A stretch of 64,000 nucleotides of DNA from Candidatus Nanopelagicaceae bacterium (GCA_018883345.1 VEQG01000001.1:1-64000); one strand, 5' to 3'. Shown: positions 49,782 through 60,481, counted from the stretch's first letter. The notes: generated by a model not told the origin, from the sequence alone. Translations and numbers: made by a program.

Positions 49782-50728
49782 TAGTCCACCGTCACGTAGT
49801 TAGGGCTCTCATAGTAGCCATCGGTTAGCTTCATTCGTTGTAACAACAAATCATTAAGTAGCGCACTTGCGCCAATGCGGAAATATTTATTTGATAGCCA
49901 ATCTGGCCCAGCAATTTCATTGACCAGAACTAATTGCTTGATTGCATCTTTGGTCGTGCGAATTCCACCTGCTGGTTTTACTCCGATTTGATGACCGGTA
50001 ATATCTCTAAAATCCCTAACCGCTTCCAACATAATCATTACTACAGGTGGGGTAGCAGCAGGAGCGACTTTGCCGGTAGAAGTTTTTATGAAATCTCCGC
50101 CGGCCAACATCGCTAAATAAGATGCTTTTCGCACATTGTCATAAGTGACCAGCTCACCGGTTTCGAAGATTACTTTCAAATGAGCTTTATCTCCGCAGAT
50201 TGCTTTAATATTTACAATTTCGTCAAAGACCTCACCTAATCGGCCTGAGAGAAAGGCGCCACGATCTATCACCATATCAATTTCAGTGGCTCCTGCATCG
50301 ATAGCATCTTGCGTATCTTGTAACTTAACTTTCATGGATGCGCGACCTGATGGGAATGCGGTAGAAACCGCAGCCACCGGGATTTCTCTGCCACCAATTA
50401 AATCCAGATGATCACGAGCGATCTTGACCATATCGTTATAGACACAAACTGCACCAACACTTGGTACGGTTAAATCGGTAGGAGCAGGTCGAACTGCTTT
50501 GGTGCAGAGCGCTTTAACTTTCCCAGGAGTATCTGCACCTTCCAAAGTTGTTAAATCAACCATTGAGATAGCGGTATCAATCGCCCAAGCTTTACTTGAA
50601 GTCTTAATGCTTCGAGTACCGAGCATGGCGGCGCGAGCATCTGCACCTACCTGATCTACCGGTGAAAGATTATTTAGAAATGACTTTAGGGAGCTTTCAG
50701 AGCCATCGACTAGCCCAAAGAATTGCAT
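49781..50728 (-). CDS. deoC: Deoxyribose-phosphate aldolase
   Basis: Splits 2-deoxyribose-5-phosphate into glyceraldehyde-3-phosphate and acetaldehyde. 315 residues from the ATG at 50728 (GGGAGG upstream; the track uses a TTG one codon earlier). This is the long DeoC type. Schiff-base region GVKPAGGIRT and the proton-relay strand LKVIFETGEL are visible, as is VDLTTLEGADT. 14 bp after pgm and coupled to the ALDH gene. Confidence 0.94.
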   Translation of the reverse strand: MQFFGLVDGSESSLKSFLNNLSPVDQVGADARAAMLGTRSIKTSSKAWAIDTAISMVDLTTLEGADTPGKVKALCTKAVRPAPTDLTVPSVGAVCVYNDMVKIARDHLDLIGGREIPVAAVSTAFPSGRASMKVKLQDTQDAIDAGATEIDMVIDRGAFLSGRLGEVFDEIVNIKAICGDKAHLKVIFETGELVTYDNVRKASYLAMLAGGDFIKTSTGKVAPAATPPVVMIMLEAVRDFRDITGHQIGVKPAGGIRTTKDAIKQLVLVNEIAGPDWLSNKYFRIGASALLNDLLLQRMKLTDGYYESPNYVTVD

Positions 50729-50742
50729 CAAAGCCTCCCTGC

Positions 50743-52344
50743 TTATTTGAGCAATTCTTTCAGTGGTCCACGTAATGTGGCAAGTTTCTCTAGTGCCTGC
50801 TCTTCGGTCTGGCTAATTACTTCGATGTAACACTTTAATTTAGGTTCTGTGCCAGAAGGGCGAACAATTACTCGAATATCGCCAAGCCAAATGCGAAGAC
50901 CATCCGTAGGTGGTAAGCCATTAGTTGGATTTGCAAGATCATCAATTGAAGTAACTTGAAAGCCCGCAATCTCTTTTGGCGGATTATTTCGGAATTTATC
51001 GAGTACCGCTCCAACTAATTTGATATTCTCAACGCGAATTGAAATTTGCTCCGTGGCATGGAATCCAATTATTTTCCAGATTTCTTGCAGTCGGTCATAA
51101 ATAGTTTGGCCCTTTACGGCTAACTCTTCAGCTAACTGCGCCAGAGCAATAGCTGCACTTACGCCATCCTTATCTGACACGGTAGCTGAGTCAACTGAAT
51201 AACCAATTGCCTCTTCATATGCAAATGCGAGATTTGGTATCTGCGCTAAGTACTTAAATCCAGTTAATGTCTCCTGAAAATTTCTTCCATAATGTTTACA
51301 AATTTTGCTGAGACCCGAAGAAGAGACTATTGAATTTCCATAATTCCCATTATTTGTGCGGGCAATCCAATCACCGAGGAGAATTCCTAACTCATCACCT
51401 TTTAGCATGCGCCATCCATGCTTAGGATCATTTATTGCTGCAGCACATCGGTCGGCATCAGGATCATTAGCTATAACTAAATCAGCTCCAACTGATTTAG
51501 CTTTAGCCAGACTTAAATCAATTGCACCAGGTTCTTCTGGGTTTGGAAATGAAACAGTTGGAAAATCAGGATCTGGTTGCGCCTGTTCTTCTACCAATAT
51601 TGGTTGATTGAAACCAGCTTTCTTAAAAACCGCTTGGACTGTTTCTAGGCCAACACCATGCATTGCGGTATAAACAATTTTTAATTTGCCGGGTGTCTTT
51701 CCGATAGTTGCAGTTCGCGCCACATAATCATCGAAGACTTCATCGTTTAGATTCTGCCATTTATTTCCTCTGGGCTGACTTTTCAGAGAGGTAATTTTGT
51801 CGATTTCGGCCGAAATCAATTTATCGGTTGGTGTGATGATTTGAGAACCTTGATAATTAATGCCATCTACCTCGGCATTTAAATAGACCTTGTAACCATT
51901 GTCCATTGGTGGGTTATGGCTTGCAGTAACCATAATTCCAACATGTGCACCTAATTTCTTAACTGCATGCGCAAGTACCGGAGTTGGGAGCGGTCTTGGC
52001 AAGACGCTTACTTCAATTCCTGCGCCACTTAGAATCTCTGCGCTCTCTCTGGTGAAATCTTCAGATCCGTAACGAGCATCCCGTCCGATAACTGCCGAAG
52101 TTAAATTTCGCTGCTTCATGTATTGTGCAATTGCTGCTGCGGTCCTTCCAACAACCGCGCGGTTCATTCCTGACGGACCAGGCGCAATCGGACCTCGAAG
52201 ACCAGCAGTGCCAAAAGTTAAAAAGCCATTAAATAATTTCGCTAGTGCAGCTTCATCATTTGAATCTAACAGATTCTGTAATTCAGCAGCGGTTTTTGGA
52301 TCGGGATCGTCAGCAATCCAATTTTCAATTTCGACTCGGTTCAC
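50743..52344 (-). CDS. Phospho-sugar mutase (phosphoglucomutase/phosphomannomutase family)
   Basis: Alpha-D-phosphohexomutase family, 533 residues. Phosphoserine loop TASHNPPMDNGYKVYL, metal loop NDPDADRCA, sugar loop FAYEEAIGYSV, and C-terminal RPSGTEPKLKCYIEV. In an operon with deoC it most plausibly acts as phosphopentomutase, turning (deoxy)ribose-1-phosphate from DeoA into the 5-phosphate; the family is broad and hexose activity is also possible. GTG start with a leaderless-type -10. Confidence 0.9.
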   Translation of the reverse strand: MNRVEIENWIADDPDPKTAAELQNLLDSNDEAALAKLFNGFLTFGTAGLRGPIAPGPSGMNRAVVGRTAAAIAQYMKQRNLTSAVIGRDARYGSEDFTRESAEILSGAGIEVSVLPRPLPTPVLAHAVKKLGAHVGIMVTASHNPPMDNGYKVYLNAEVDGINYQGSQIITPTDKLISAEIDKITSLKSQPRGNKWQNLNDEVFDDYVARTATIGKTPGKLKIVYTAMHGVGLETVQAVFKKAGFNQPILVEEQAQPDPDFPTVSFPNPEEPGAIDLSLAKAKSVGADLVIANDPDADRCAAAINDPKHGWRMLKGDELGILLGDWIARTNNGNYGNSIVSSSGLSKICKHYGRNFQETLTGFKYLAQIPNLAFAYEEAIGYSVDSATVSDKDGVSAAIALAQLAEELAVKGQTIYDRLQEIWKIIGFHATEQISIRVENIKLVGAVLDKFRNNPPKEIAGFQVTSIDDLANPTNGLPPTDGLRIWLGDIRVIVRPSGTEPKLKCYIEVISQTEEQALEKLATLRGPLKELLK

Positions 52345-52350
52345 GTACCT

Positions 52351-52356
52351 AATCTA
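52351..52356 (-). promoter_or_regulatory. -10 element for leaderless phospho-sugar mutase gene
   Basis: TAGATT on the minus strand, 6 nt, then the GTG; lies in the 14-bp gap after the carboxylase gene. Would start the pgm-deoC-aldH operon. Confidence 0.5.
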
Positions 52357-52358
52357 AT

Positions 52359-54074
52359 TTAGTCAGTAATTTCGCACAAACTAGTACCGCTTGCGACGGT
52401 TTCACCAATCTCAGCTACTAATTTACTGATCTTCCCAGATTTATGAGCAGTAAGAGGTTGCTCCATCTTCATCGCCTCAAGCACGAAGATCAAATCGCCT
52501 TTCTCAACCGAATCTCCCTCTTTAACTGCAATTTTCACAACCGTTCCTTGCATTGGAGCCAGCAATCCATCTCCGGTCGCACCACCACTTGCACCTTTTC
52601 TGGCTCGATGGCGTTTATGAACAGGCTCAGGAGCATGAACTAGTACTTCGAAGCGATGGCCATTTACCTCTGTAATTATGTGCTCTGGCGCCGCATGTGT
52701 CTGTACAACTGGTGCGCTAGCTTTGTATTCAGGAATTTCGTTTACAAATTCATTTTCAATGTAGCTGGTGTAAACCTTAAAGTTTTTAGTGTAATTATCA
52801 TCCTCAAGAATTGCGCGATGAAAGGGAAGTGCAGTGGCTAATCCTTCGATTTTGAACTCTTGCAGAGCGCGTCTTGAGCGGTTGATCGCCTCTTCACGTG
52901 AACTTCCAGTGACAATTAATTTTGCAAGTAAGGAATCGAAATTCCCACCGATTGAGTCATCTTTTTGGAAGCCCGCATCTACTCGAACGCCAGGTCCGGT
53001 TGGCAACTGCCATTGAGTTATTTGACCAGGCGCAGGTAAAAAGCCTCGACCTGGATCCTCTCCATTAATGCGAAATTCAATGGAATGTCCTCTAATTTCA
53101 GGATCACCAAAACCTAGAGTTTCACCTTCGGCAATTCGGAATTGTTGACGAACTAAATCAAGTCCAGTTACCTCTTCAGAAACCGGGTGCTCCACCTGTA
53201 GTCGAGTATTTACTTCAAGGAAAGAGATGGTTCCATCAAGTCCAACCAAGAATTCGCAAGTACCAGCACCGACATAACCTGCTTCCTTCATGATGGCTTT
53301 ACTTGCTCGATATAACTCTTCATTCTGCTCTTTGCTCAAGAATGGCGCGGGCGCTTCTTCAACCAGCTTTTGATGGCGACGTTGTAATGAACAATCTCGA
53401 GTTGAAACAACTACTGCATTGCCATGTTTATCAACGAGAACTTGAGTTTCGACATGTCTAGGCTTATCTAAATATCTCTCAACAAAACATTCTCCTCGAC
53501 CAAATCCAGCAATCGCTTCGCGGACCGCCGATGCATAAAGTTCCGGTATTTCTTCGAGCGTTCTTGCGACTTTTAAACCACGACCTCCGCCGCCATGTGC
53601 AGCTTTAATCGCTACCGGCAAACCATGTTCCTTGGCAAAAGCGATAACTTCTTCATGAGATGAGACGGGATCTTTAGTTCCGGCTACCAAAGGTGCACCA
53701 GCTGCAGAGGCAATTTTTCTTGCAGAAACTTTATCGCCGAGTGCACGAATTGCAGACGGTGGTGGACCAATCCAAATTAAACCTGCGCCAATAACTGCTT
53801 CAGCAAAATCAGCATTTTCAGATAAGAATCCGTATCCAGGATGAACGGCATCTGCGCCAGATTCTTTTGCGACGCTAATTAATTTTTCAATATTTAGATA
53901 AGTCTGTGCTGCAGTTAAACCTTTTAGTGAAAAGGCCGCATCAGCCATTGACGCATGAATAGAAGTGCGGTCTTCATCTGAATAAACTGCGACAGATTCA
54001 ATTCCGTGATCTCGGCAGGCACGGATTACTCGAACCGCAATCTCGCCACGGTTAGCTATAAGCACGCGTTTCAT
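52359..54074 (-). CDS. accA: Acyl-CoA carboxylase alpha subunit (biotin carboxylase + BCCP)
   Basis: Carboxylates biotin and carries it to the beta subunit. 571 residues. Biotin carboxylase domain from [20 protein letters not shown] with the ATP-grasp loop [11 protein letters not shown] and QVEHPVSEE; short middle region; biotinyl domain at the end with EAMKMEQPL (biotin Lys). Actinobacterial AccA/PccA fusion type, feeding malonyl- or methylmalonyl-CoA synthesis. ATGA overlap with maf. BirA, which would biotinylate it, is encoded 2 kb away. Confidence 0.95.
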   Translation of the reverse strand: MKRVLIANRGEIAVRVIRACRDHGIESVAVYSDEDRTSIHASMADAAFSLKGLTAAQTYLNIEKLISVAKESGADAVHPGYGFLSENADFAEAVIGAGLIWIGPPPSAIRALGDKVSARKIASAAGAPLVAGTKDPVSSHEEVIAFAKEHGLPVAIKAAHGGGGRGLKVARTLEEIPELYASAVREAIAGFGRGECFVERYLDKPRHVETQVLVDKHGNAVVVSTRDCSLQRRHQKLVEEAPAPFLSKEQNEELYRASKAIMKEAGYVGAGTCEFLVGLDGTISFLEVNTRLQVEHPVSEEVTGLDLVRQQFRIAEGETLGFGDPEIRGHSIEFRINGEDPGRGFLPAPGQITQWQLPTGPGVRVDAGFQKDDSIGGNFDSLLAKLIVTGSSREEAINRSRRALQEFKIEGLATALPFHRAILEDDNYTKNFKVYTSYIENEFVNEIPEYKASAPVVQTHAAPEHIITEVNGHRFEVLVHAPEPVHKRHRARKGASGGATGDGLLAPMQGTVVKIAVKEGDSVEKGDLIFVLEAMKMEQPLTAHKSGKISKLVAEIGETVASGTSLCEITD

Positions 54075-54676
54075 TTTGCTCCGATCTTCTTAGCTGCTGG
54101 CCATGGATAGCCTAAGTGCTCCAAACTCTTACGCAAATAGGCCATAGAAATTCCAACCACATTTGTGTAATCACCATCGATCCCTGCAATTAAAGGTGAA
54201 CTAAAGCCATCTAAAGTAAAGCCTCCTGCGACTTTTAATGGCTCACCGGTTGCTACATAATCTTTGATCAACTCTTCATCTAAGGTTTCAAAAGTTACTG
54301 AAGTGGTTACACGATCTGCCAATTCTCGACCTTGTTTTGTGTCAATAATGCAATGGCCGGTATGCAAGAGACCAGTTTTCCCACTTAAACGTTTGGCGCG
54401 CTCAATTGCAATTTCGGTAGTTGCGGGTTTACCAAATGATTCACCTTCAAACTCAAATGTGGAATCGCAAGCAATAATTATTGAATCGTCGCTCACCATT
54501 TCTCTAACTGTGTGTGCCTTTGTGATTGCAAGTGCAATCACCATGTCCACTGGTGACATGGCATTAAAATGATCGGTTTCTTCATCAACATTGCTAATGA
54601 TAATTTCTGGATGCAATCCAGCGCTCTCGAGCAAACGTTTACGAGATGGAGATTGAGATGCAAGAATCAATCGCAT
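54071..54676 (-). CDS. maf: Maf-like nucleotide pyrophosphatase
   Basis: Hydrolyses non-canonical or pyrimidine nucleoside triphosphates; implicated in division arrest. The track ORF runs back into the accE region; the ATG at 54676 gives [20 protein letters not shown], the family start, and 201 residues. [18 protein letters not shown] and [25 protein letters not shown] match Maf. Sits between accE (1-bp gap) and accA, a frequent actinobacterial arrangement. Confidence 0.93.
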   Translation of the reverse strand: MRLILASQSPSRKRLLESAGLHPEIIISNVDEETDHFNAMSPVDMVIALAITKAHTVREMVSDDSIIIACDSTFEFEGESFGKPATTEIAIERAKRLSGKTGLLHTGHCIIDTKQGRELADRVTTSVTFETLDEELIKDYVATGEPLKVAGGFTLDGFSSPLIAGIDGDYTNVVGISMAYLRKSLEHLGYPWPAAKKIGAK

Positions 54677-54677
54677 G

Positions 54678-54866
54678 TTAGATATTTCGTCCCGCCCCAA
54701 ACTTAATTGCTTGTGGCATTGGAGCACGCATGATTGGTTGCGCCCAAGTACTACGTTTAACTACCGGATCTTTCTCTACTCTTTTGTGTTGATTTAGTAC
54801 TTGCGTCAGAATCGCCAACTCTTCTTTGCTTGGCTTCCCACTAATAATCGTAAATTTAACGGTCAT
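54678..54866 (-). CDS. accE: Acyl-CoA carboxylase epsilon subunit
   Basis: 62-residue protein typical of the actinobacterial epsilon subunit, which stabilises or stimulates the AccA-AccD complex. The family pattern is visible as [17 protein letters not shown] followed by RSTWAQPIM. Its ATG overlaps the beta-subunit stop (ATGA). Small size makes the call depend partly on context, which is exact. Confidence 0.85.
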   Translation of the reverse strand: MTVKFTIISGKPSKEELAILTQVLNQHKRVEKDPVVKRSTWAQPIMRAPMPQAIKFGAGRNI

Positions 54867-56434
54867 AGCGGAATATTTCCGTGTTTGCGAGGAGGCAAGG
54901 AATCTCGCTTGGTTTTCAACGTTCGAAGAACTTTTGTAATGTATTCACGAGATTGATTTGGCTCAATTACTGCATCAACAATTCCACGTTCTGCTGCATT
55001 GTATGGATTAGCAAGAGATTCATTGTATTCAGCAACTAATTGAGCTCGAAGCGCTTCTGGGTCTTTAGCTTCAGCGATTTCCTTGCGATAAAGAATATTA
55101 ACTGCGCCCTGTGCACCCATCACCGCGATTTCAGCGGTCGGCCATGCAAAAACTACATCGCCGCCAATTTGCTTAGAACCCATAACAATGTAAGCGCCAC
55201 CATATGCTTTGCGAGTTACGAGCGTTACCAGAGGTACGGTGGCCTCTGCATATGCATAAAGCAATTTAGCGCCACGACGAATGATGCCATCCCACTCTTG
55301 TTCTGTTCCAGGTAGAAAGCCTGGTACATCTACAAGGGTGACAATTGGAATATTGAATGCATCGCAGAAACGTAAGAATCTGGCAGCTTTTTCTGAAGAA
55401 TCTATATCTAAAGTTCCAGCTAATTGCTGTGGTTGGTTTGCAATAATTCCAATGGTTTCGCCTTCGATGCGACCATAACCAACAATAATATTTGGCGCAA
55501 AGTTCGCATGAATTTCTAAAAATTCTCCTTCATCAAGCAACGCATGTATAACGGTCTTCATGTCATATGGCTGATTAGGCGAATCCGGGATTAAGGTATC
55601 AAGCGCGGTATCGGTAGCTTTACGTGCAAGTGTTTCAGTTGCAGGTAAATGTGGGGCTCCATCCATATTATTACTTGGTAAATAGGAGAGCAGCGCTTTT
55701 ACATAATCAATCGCATCTTCCTCAGATTCCGCCAAGTAATGTGCGTTACCGGTCTTGGACGCATGAGTATGAGCACCGCCTAGCTCTTCCATTCCAACTT
55801 CTTCGCCAGTTACGGTTTTAATAACATCTGGACCAGTGATAAACATGTAAGACTTTTCATTGACCATTACAGTGAAATCTGTAAGGGCAGGAGAGTAAGC
55901 CGCACCGCCGGCGCATGGTCCAAGAATTAAGGTAATTTGGGGAATTACTCCTGATGATCGAGTATTCAAACGGAATATGTGGCCATATCCTCCGAGCGCT
56001 TGCACACCTTCTTGAATTCGAGCGCCACCCGAATCATTAATGCCAATAAGAGGCACTCCATTCTTAAGTGCGAACTCCATAATTTTTCGAATTTTTTCAG
56101 CCATAACTTCGCCGAGCGAACCACCGAAAATTGTAAAATCTTGTGAATAAACGGCAACGCTACGCCCGTCAATTGTTCCAAAACCAATAACTACACCGTC
56201 ACCATATGGACGATTCTTTTCCATTCCAAATGAATAGGAACGATGGCGAGCGAACTCATCCATCTCTTGGAAAGATCCCTCATCGAGAAGAAGCGCGATA
56301 CGTTCGCGCGCGGTCAGCTTGCCCTTTGCATGTTGTTTAGTCACCGCAGTTTCGGATGCCGCATGTACTGCCTCATCCAGTCTCGCGCGTAAATCCTCAA
56401 TCTTGCCCGCTGTAGTTTTCAGATTCTTGCTCAT
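54863..56434 (-). CDS. accD: Acyl-CoA carboxylase beta subunit (carboxyltransferase)
   Basis: Transfers CO2 from biotin to acetyl- or propionyl-CoA. 523 residues, the AccD/PccB single-chain type. Motifs: [64 protein letters not shown] and [13 protein letters not shown]. Substrate preference cannot be read by eye. ATG with no Shine-Dalgarno and a leaderless-type TACGGT 6 nt upstream. Divergent from birA across 18 bp. Confidence 0.95.
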   Translation of the reverse strand: MSKNLKTTAGKIEDLRARLDEAVHAASETAVTKQHAKGKLTARERIALLLDEGSFQEMDEFARHRSYSFGMEKNRPYGDGVVIGFGTIDGRSVAVYSQDFTIFGGSLGEVMAEKIRKIMEFALKNGVPLIGINDSGGARIQEGVQALGGYGHIFRLNTRSSGVIPQITLILGPCAGGAAYSPALTDFTVMVNEKSYMFITGPDVIKTVTGEEVGMEELGGAHTHASKTGNAHYLAESEEDAIDYVKALLSYLPSNNMDGAPHLPATETLARKATDTALDTLIPDSPNQPYDMKTVIHALLDEGEFLEIHANFAPNIIVGYGRIEGETIGIIANQPQQLAGTLDIDSSEKAARFLRFCDAFNIPIVTLVDVPGFLPGTEQEWDGIIRRGAKLLYAYAEATVPLVTLVTRKAYGGAYIVMGSKQIGGDVVFAWPTAEIAVMGAQGAVNILYRKEIAEAKDPEALRAQLVAEYNESLANPYNAAERGIVDAVIEPNQSREYITKVLRTLKTKRDSLPPRKHGNIPL

Positions 56435-56439
56435 GGGCT

Positions 56440-56446
56440 TACCGTA
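56440..56446. promoter_or_regulatory. Overlapping divergent -10 elements, accD / birA
   Basis: The 7-bp sequence TACCGTA holds TACCGT on the plus strand (56440-56445; 7 nt to the birA GTG) and TACGGT on the minus strand (56446-56441; 6 nt to the accD ATG). Both genes lack Shine-Dalgarno sites. The whole gap is 18 bp, so promoters and any -35 elements must lie within the opposing coding sequences. Confidence 0.6.
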
Positions 56447-56452
56447 CCTGCT

Positions 56453-57175
56453 GTGGGTATCGAAGCGCTAAAAGTGGAAGCCATAAATTTAAAAGTTGCG
56501 CAGTACTGGTCAGTAAGCGTGACGGAAGAAACTACTTCCACCCAGATTGATTTAGCTTCAAATTTCGAAGCCGGAAAAGTTTTAGTTGCTGAATTTCAAA
56601 GTTCAGGTCGTGGCAGATTAGATCGTAAATTTGAAGTACCACCAAGAAAAGGTTTGACCTTTTCATTTACTTTAGATTCAAGTAAATATGAACATAATTT
56701 TGGATGGGTTCCACTTATTTCTGGTTTAGCAGTTGCTCGCGCAATAAATAAACATGCAGGAAAAGAAATAGTTGAACTTAAATGGCCAAATGATTTAATT
56801 ATTGATGGCAAGAAGTTAGCTGGGATATTAAGTGAGAAAAATGAAAAAGGCTTAATTGTTGGAATTGGAATAAATATCTATCAGTCACAGGATGAACTCC
56901 CTATAGAAAATGCGATTTCACTTTCAATGAAAACCAAAGTTGATCGAAGTGAACTCCTTATTATGATATTGAATGAACTTGGCGCCACCTTAAACAATAT
57001 TGAGGCAGAGAAAAATAATTATCGCAAAAGATGTTTAACTATTGGTAAGCAGGTAAGTGCTGCTTTGCCAACCGGAGAAATTATTGAAGATCTTGCAATT
57101 GGAATTTCAAATGAAGGTGCGCTCTTGCTAAACACACGGGAGATTAGGGTAGGAGATATTGTTCATTTAAGATGA
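56453..57175 (+). CDS. birA: Biotin--[acetyl-CoA-carboxylase] ligase
   Basis: Attaches biotin to the BCCP lysine. 240 residues, class-I BirA without the N-terminal DNA-binding domain, so it is not itself a repressor. Catalytic loop [16 protein letters not shown] (GRGRxxR), [17 protein letters not shown] and GIGINI are present. GTG start, leaderless-type. Faces its substrate operon. Confidence 0.95.
   Translation: MGIEALKVEAINLKVAQYWSVSVTEETTSTQIDLASNFEAGKVLVAEFQSSGRGRLDRKFEVPPRKGLTFSFTLDSSKYEHNFGWVPLISGLAVARAINKHAGKEIVELKWPNDLIIDGKKLAGILSEKNEKGLIVGIGINIYQSQDELPIENAISLSMKTKVDRSELLIMILNELGATLNNIEAEKNNYRKRCLTIGKQVSAALPTGEIIEDLAIGISNEGALLLNTREIRVGDIVHLR
57168..57173 (+). promoter_or_regulatory. 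-10 element for leaderless purK
   Basis: TAAGAT, 6 nt, GTG; the last base is the first T of the birA stop codon. Same hexamer as upstream of folD, another one-carbon/purine gene. Confidence 0.45.
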
Positions 57176-57179
57176 GCGC

Positions 57180-58286
57180 GTGAAGACATTCCCACGTGTT
57201 GGAGTCATCGGCTCAGGTCAGTTAGCGCAGATGACTTTAGCTCCAGCGGCAGCGCTCGGAATTGAATTGGTTACCTTAGCCAATTCTTCAGAAGATTCAG
57301 CCGCTCAAAGCTCTCCACATGTTGTCGGAGATTTCAAAGATATAGAAACAGTTCGTAAATTTGCCGCAAGTTGTGATGTCGTCACTTTCGAACATGAATT
57401 AATTCCAATTTCAATAATTAGAACGCTAGAAAGTGAAGGCGTTAAATTCTTGCCATCTTCGAATGCCTTCCAATATTCGCAAGATAAAGCGCTTATGCGT
57501 GCCAAGTTGTCACATCTACCAAACCCGAAGTGGCAAGTAGTTACTGAGGCACCAGAGTGGAACTATCCGGCGATTGCTAAATCAATTTCTGGTGGCTACG
57601 ACGGCCGTGGAGTTTGGAAAGTTAACTCAAAAGCAGAGTTAATCGAATTGTTGAAAGAAGTTCCTAAAATATTACTAGAGGAATTGATTGAATTTGATTT
57701 TGAAATTGCAGTTATGGTTGCCCGTTCACCACATGGACAAGCTGCCACATGGGCGCCTACCCGAACTGTTCAGCGCGATGGCATTTGTATCGAAACTGTT
57801 ACCCCCGTTCCTGAGTTTTCAGCATCTCAATCAGAAGCTGCACAAAATTTAGCATTGCAGATTGCAGAAGAGATTAAATTGGTTGGAGTAATGGCGGTTG
57901 AAATATTTGTTAAGGGCGATGAGTTGCTAATAAATGAATTAGCTTTACGTCCTCACAATTCAGGTCATTGGACGATTGAAGGTTCCGTGACTAGCCAATT
58001 CGAACAACATCTTCGCGCAATCTTGGACTTACCTCTCGGAGAAACATCAATGGTCGCCAACTGGGCAGTAATGGGAAACATTTTGGGTGGAAGCAAGAGC
58101 GACATGTACAGACCATACTTACATTTGATGGCTAGAACTCCTGCCTTAAAGTTCCATCACTATCGAAAAGAGGTTAGACCGGGTAGGAAGATTGGCCACG
58201 TAACCATTACCGGCGATAACCTCGTAGAATTAAGAAGCGAAATTGATCATGCACTTGCATATATGAGCGGAGAGATTGATGAGTGA
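57180..58286 (+). CDS. purK: N5-carboxyaminoimidazole ribonucleotide synthase
   Basis: ATP-dependent carboxylation of AIR in purine synthesis. 368 residues, ATP-grasp fold. [24 protein letters not shown] at the N-terminus, [10 protein letters not shown] loop and [18 protein letters not shown] are typical. GTG start 4 bp after birA. Overlaps purE by 8 bp. Confidence 0.95.
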   Translation: MKTFPRVGVIGSGQLAQMTLAPAAALGIELVTLANSSEDSAAQSSPHVVGDFKDIETVRKFAASCDVVTFEHELIPISIIRTLESEGVKFLPSSNAFQYSQDKALMRAKLSHLPNPKWQVVTEAPEWNYPAIAKSISGGYDGRGVWKVNSKAELIELLKEVPKILLEELIEFDFEIAVMVARSPHGQAATWAPTRTVQRDGICIETVTPVPEFSASQSEAAQNLALQIAEEIKLVGVMAVEIFVKGDELLINELALRPHNSGHWTIEGSVTSQFEQHLRAILDLPLGETSMVANWAVMGNILGGSKSDMYRPYLHLMARTPALKFHHYRKEVRPGRKIGHVTITGDNLVELRSEIDHALAYMSGEIDE

Positions 58287-58785
58287 TGTAGCAATCATTA
58301 TGGGTTCAGATTCTGATTGGCCAATCATGGAAGCCGCAGCAAATGTGTTAGATGAATTTGGAATTACATACACCGCTGAAGTTTTGTCGGCGCATCGAAT
58401 GCCAATTGAGATGGCGGAATTCGCAAAGAGCGCTGCCAATAATGGCTATAAAGTGATCATCGCAGGTGCCGGCGGGGCAGCACATTTACCTGGCATGGTC
58501 GCCTCTTTGACAGCGCTGCCAGTAATCGGAGTTCCAGTTGCCCTAGCAAATTTGGAAGGCATGGATTCATTACTTTCGATAGTGCAGATGCCAGCAGGCA
58601 TTCCAGTTGCAACAGTTGGAATTGGTAATGCAAAAAATGCTGGAATATTAGCTGCTCGAATTTTGGCATCTGCAGATAGCGCGCTTCTTGAAAAAGTTGA
58701 ATTGGCCATGAGCAAACTAAATGAAGAGGCAAAATCTAAAGGTGCGGCGCTTAAAGCCAAGCGCAATCAAAAAACTGGTTTTTAA
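58279..58785 (+). CDS. purE: N5-carboxyaminoimidazole ribonucleotide mutase
   Basis: Moves the carboxyl group to form CAIR. 168 residues from the ATG at 58279 (the track's TTG is one codon upstream). Class-I PurE motifs: [18 protein letters not shown] and [15 protein letters not shown]. Coupled to purK by overlap; 4-bp convergent overlap with the CoA-binding protein gene. Confidence 0.96.
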   Translation: MSDVAIIMGSDSDWPIMEAAANVLDEFGITYTAEVLSAHRMPIEMAEFAKSAANNGYKVIIAGAGGAAHLPGMVASLTALPVIGVPVALANLEGMDSLLSIVQMPAGIPVATVGIGNAKNAGILAARILASADSALLEKVELAMSKLNEEAKSKGAALKAKRNQKTGF

Positions 58786-59180
58786 CGCTTCCTATATTCA
58801 ATAGCAGGGCAGCGATCCATTATCGCAAGTAATCCCGCAGCTTCAGCACGATCAACCGCTTCTTGATCGATTACATCCAGTTGTAACCAAACTGCTTTCG
58901 CGCCAATTGCAATCGCTTCATCGACTACTTTCCCAACCAATTTTGAATTAACAAAACAATCTACGACATCTATTGGAAAAGGTATTTCTGACAGTGTTTT
59001 GTAACCCATCTCTCCATGAACTTCTTCCGCTCTAGGATAAACCGGGACAATTTTGTGGCCTTTATCTTGAAGTAACTTGGCAACTCCGTATGCGGCACGC
59101 TCTGGATTATTGCCCAGACCAACCACTGCCCAAGTTTTCATGGCTAAAACCTGAGAGATGGTTTCTTCGTTAAAACTCAT
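58782..59180 (-). CDS. CoA-binding domain protein (YccU-like)
   Basis: 132 residues from the ATG that overlaps the upstream stop (ATGA); the track ORF is extended into the UDP-glucose dehydrogenase gene. Single Rossmann-type CoA-binding domain: [36 protein letters not shown] and [13 protein letters not shown]. Related to the CoA-binding part of succinyl-CoA ligase alpha but without the ligase half. Function unknown. Confidence 0.85.
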   Translation of the reverse strand: MSFNEETISQVLAMKTWAVVGLGNNPERAAYGVAKLLQDKGHKIVPVYPRAEEVHGEMGYKTLSEIPFPIDVVDCFVNSKLVGKVVDEAIAIGAKAVWLQLDVIDQEAVDRAEAAGLLAIMDRCPAIEYRKR

Positions 59181-60469
59181 GCACGTCCTAAGGCGTGAAA
59201 ATCCCAACCAGCTGCCTGCCATTTTTCGCGATCTAACATGTTGCGTCCATCAAGAATTTTTGCCTGCTTTACTAATTTCTTTATTGCTGCAGGATCGAGC
59301 TCTCGATACTCTTTCCATTCAGTTAGATGCAGAATCAAATCAGCACCAGATACGCACTCTTCTACTTTCTCAGCAAAGTTAAGTGCTGGGAAGCGTTTGC
59401 GCGCAGGCTCAATTCCCTTTGGATCATGAATAGTAACTTCTGCTCCGGCTGCATGTATTTGGGCTGCGATGTCTAACGCAGGGGAATCACGTACGTCATC
59501 AGAGTCTGGTTTGAAAGTCGCGCCAAGAACTGCAATTTTGAAAGATTTTAGGTCAAGTCCCAACTCTTTCTCCACCAAATTTATTACGCGTTTGCGTGCC
59601 CGAAGATTAATTGCATCAATATCCTTCAAAAATTCGACAGCCTGTGATGCGCCTAGCTCTTCAGCACGGGCCATAAATGCGCGGATATCTTTTGGTAAAC
59701 ATCCGCCGCCAAAACCAATACCAGCTTGCAAGAAACGATTTCCGATTCTTGGGTCATAACCGATTGCTTTAGCAAGCACAGTTACATCACCACCAGTGGT
59801 TTCGCAGATTTCTGCCATAGCGTTAATGAATGAAATTTTGGTCGCTAAAAATGAATTGGCAGACACTTTTACCAACTCTGCAGTTGGAAGATTTGCACGG
59901 ACCCATGGAGTGCCCTCTTTTAAGTTAACCGCATAAGCCTCTTTAAGAATTTCTTCGGCGCGGTCTGAAGTAACTCCAACCACCAAACGGTTAGGTCTCA
60001 ATGTATCTTCAACTGCAAATCCTTCACGCAAGAATTCTGGATTCCATGCTAACTCTGTATGGGCTGGCATTTGTTTTGCTAACTCTTGTGCGGTGCCGAC
60101 AGGAACTGTTGATTTACCCACTAAGAGCGATCCTGGCTTTGCAACTGCAGCAACAGCCGCAAATGCGCTTTTTACATAACTTAAATCTGCGGCTAGGCCA
60201 TCTTTCATTTGTGGCGTTCCAACGCATATGAAATGCACATCGCAATCTGCAATTTCCGAGTAATCAGTAGTGAACTTTAATTTCCCGCCTTTTACGTGCT
60301 TTGAGAGCAGTTCCGGAAGTTCTGGCTCATAGAAAGGAAGTTCTCCTTTAGATAGCGCTTCAATTTTGGCGGCATCACTATCGACACCAACCACATCTAG
60401 TCCAAGCTCGGCCATGCAAGCTGCATGGGTAGCACCTAAATATCCAGTACCAATTACCGAAATTTTCAT
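59177..60469 (-). CDS. ugd: UDP-glucose 6-dehydrogenase
   Basis: Oxidises UDP-glucose to UDP-glucuronate for surface polysaccharide. 430 residues. NAD fold MKISVIGTGYLGATHAACMAELG; VGKSTVPVGTAQ; catalytic Cys in GIGFGGGCLPKDIRAFM; the C-terminal domain has ATFKPDSDDVRDSPAL. ATG with a leaderless-type TAGAAT 6 nt upstream that includes the previous gene's stop codon. Confidence 0.95.
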   Translation of the reverse strand: MKISVIGTGYLGATHAACMAELGLDVVGVDSDAAKIEALSKGELPFYEPELPELLSKHVKGGKLKFTTDYSEIADCDVHFICVGTPQMKDGLAADLSYVKSAFAAVAAVAKPGSLLVGKSTVPVGTAQELAKQMPAHTELAWNPEFLREGFAVEDTLRPNRLVVGVTSDRAEEILKEAYAVNLKEGTPWVRANLPTAELVKVSANSFLATKISFINAMAEICETTGGDVTVLAKAIGYDPRIGNRFLQAGIGFGGGCLPKDIRAFMARAEELGASQAVEFLKDIDAINLRARKRVINLVEKELGLDLKSFKIAVLGATFKPDSDDVRDSPALDIAAQIHAAGAEVTIHDPKGIEPARKRFPALNFAEKVEECVSGADLILHLTEWKEYRELDPAAIKKLVKQAKILDGRNMLDREKWQAAGWDFHALGRA

Positions 60470-60475
60470 ATTGTG

Positions 60476-60481
60476 ATTCTA
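60476..60481 (-). promoter_or_regulatory. -10 element for leaderless ugd, fused to LCP stop
   Basis: TAGAAT on the minus strand (one mismatch to TATAAT), 6 nt, ATG. The first three bases are the stop codon of the LCP gene. Confidence 0.6.

Noticed and set aside
54677-54727. Upstream extension of the Maf ORF
   Set aside because: It overlaps accE, and [16 protein letters not shown] at 54676 is the standard Maf start.
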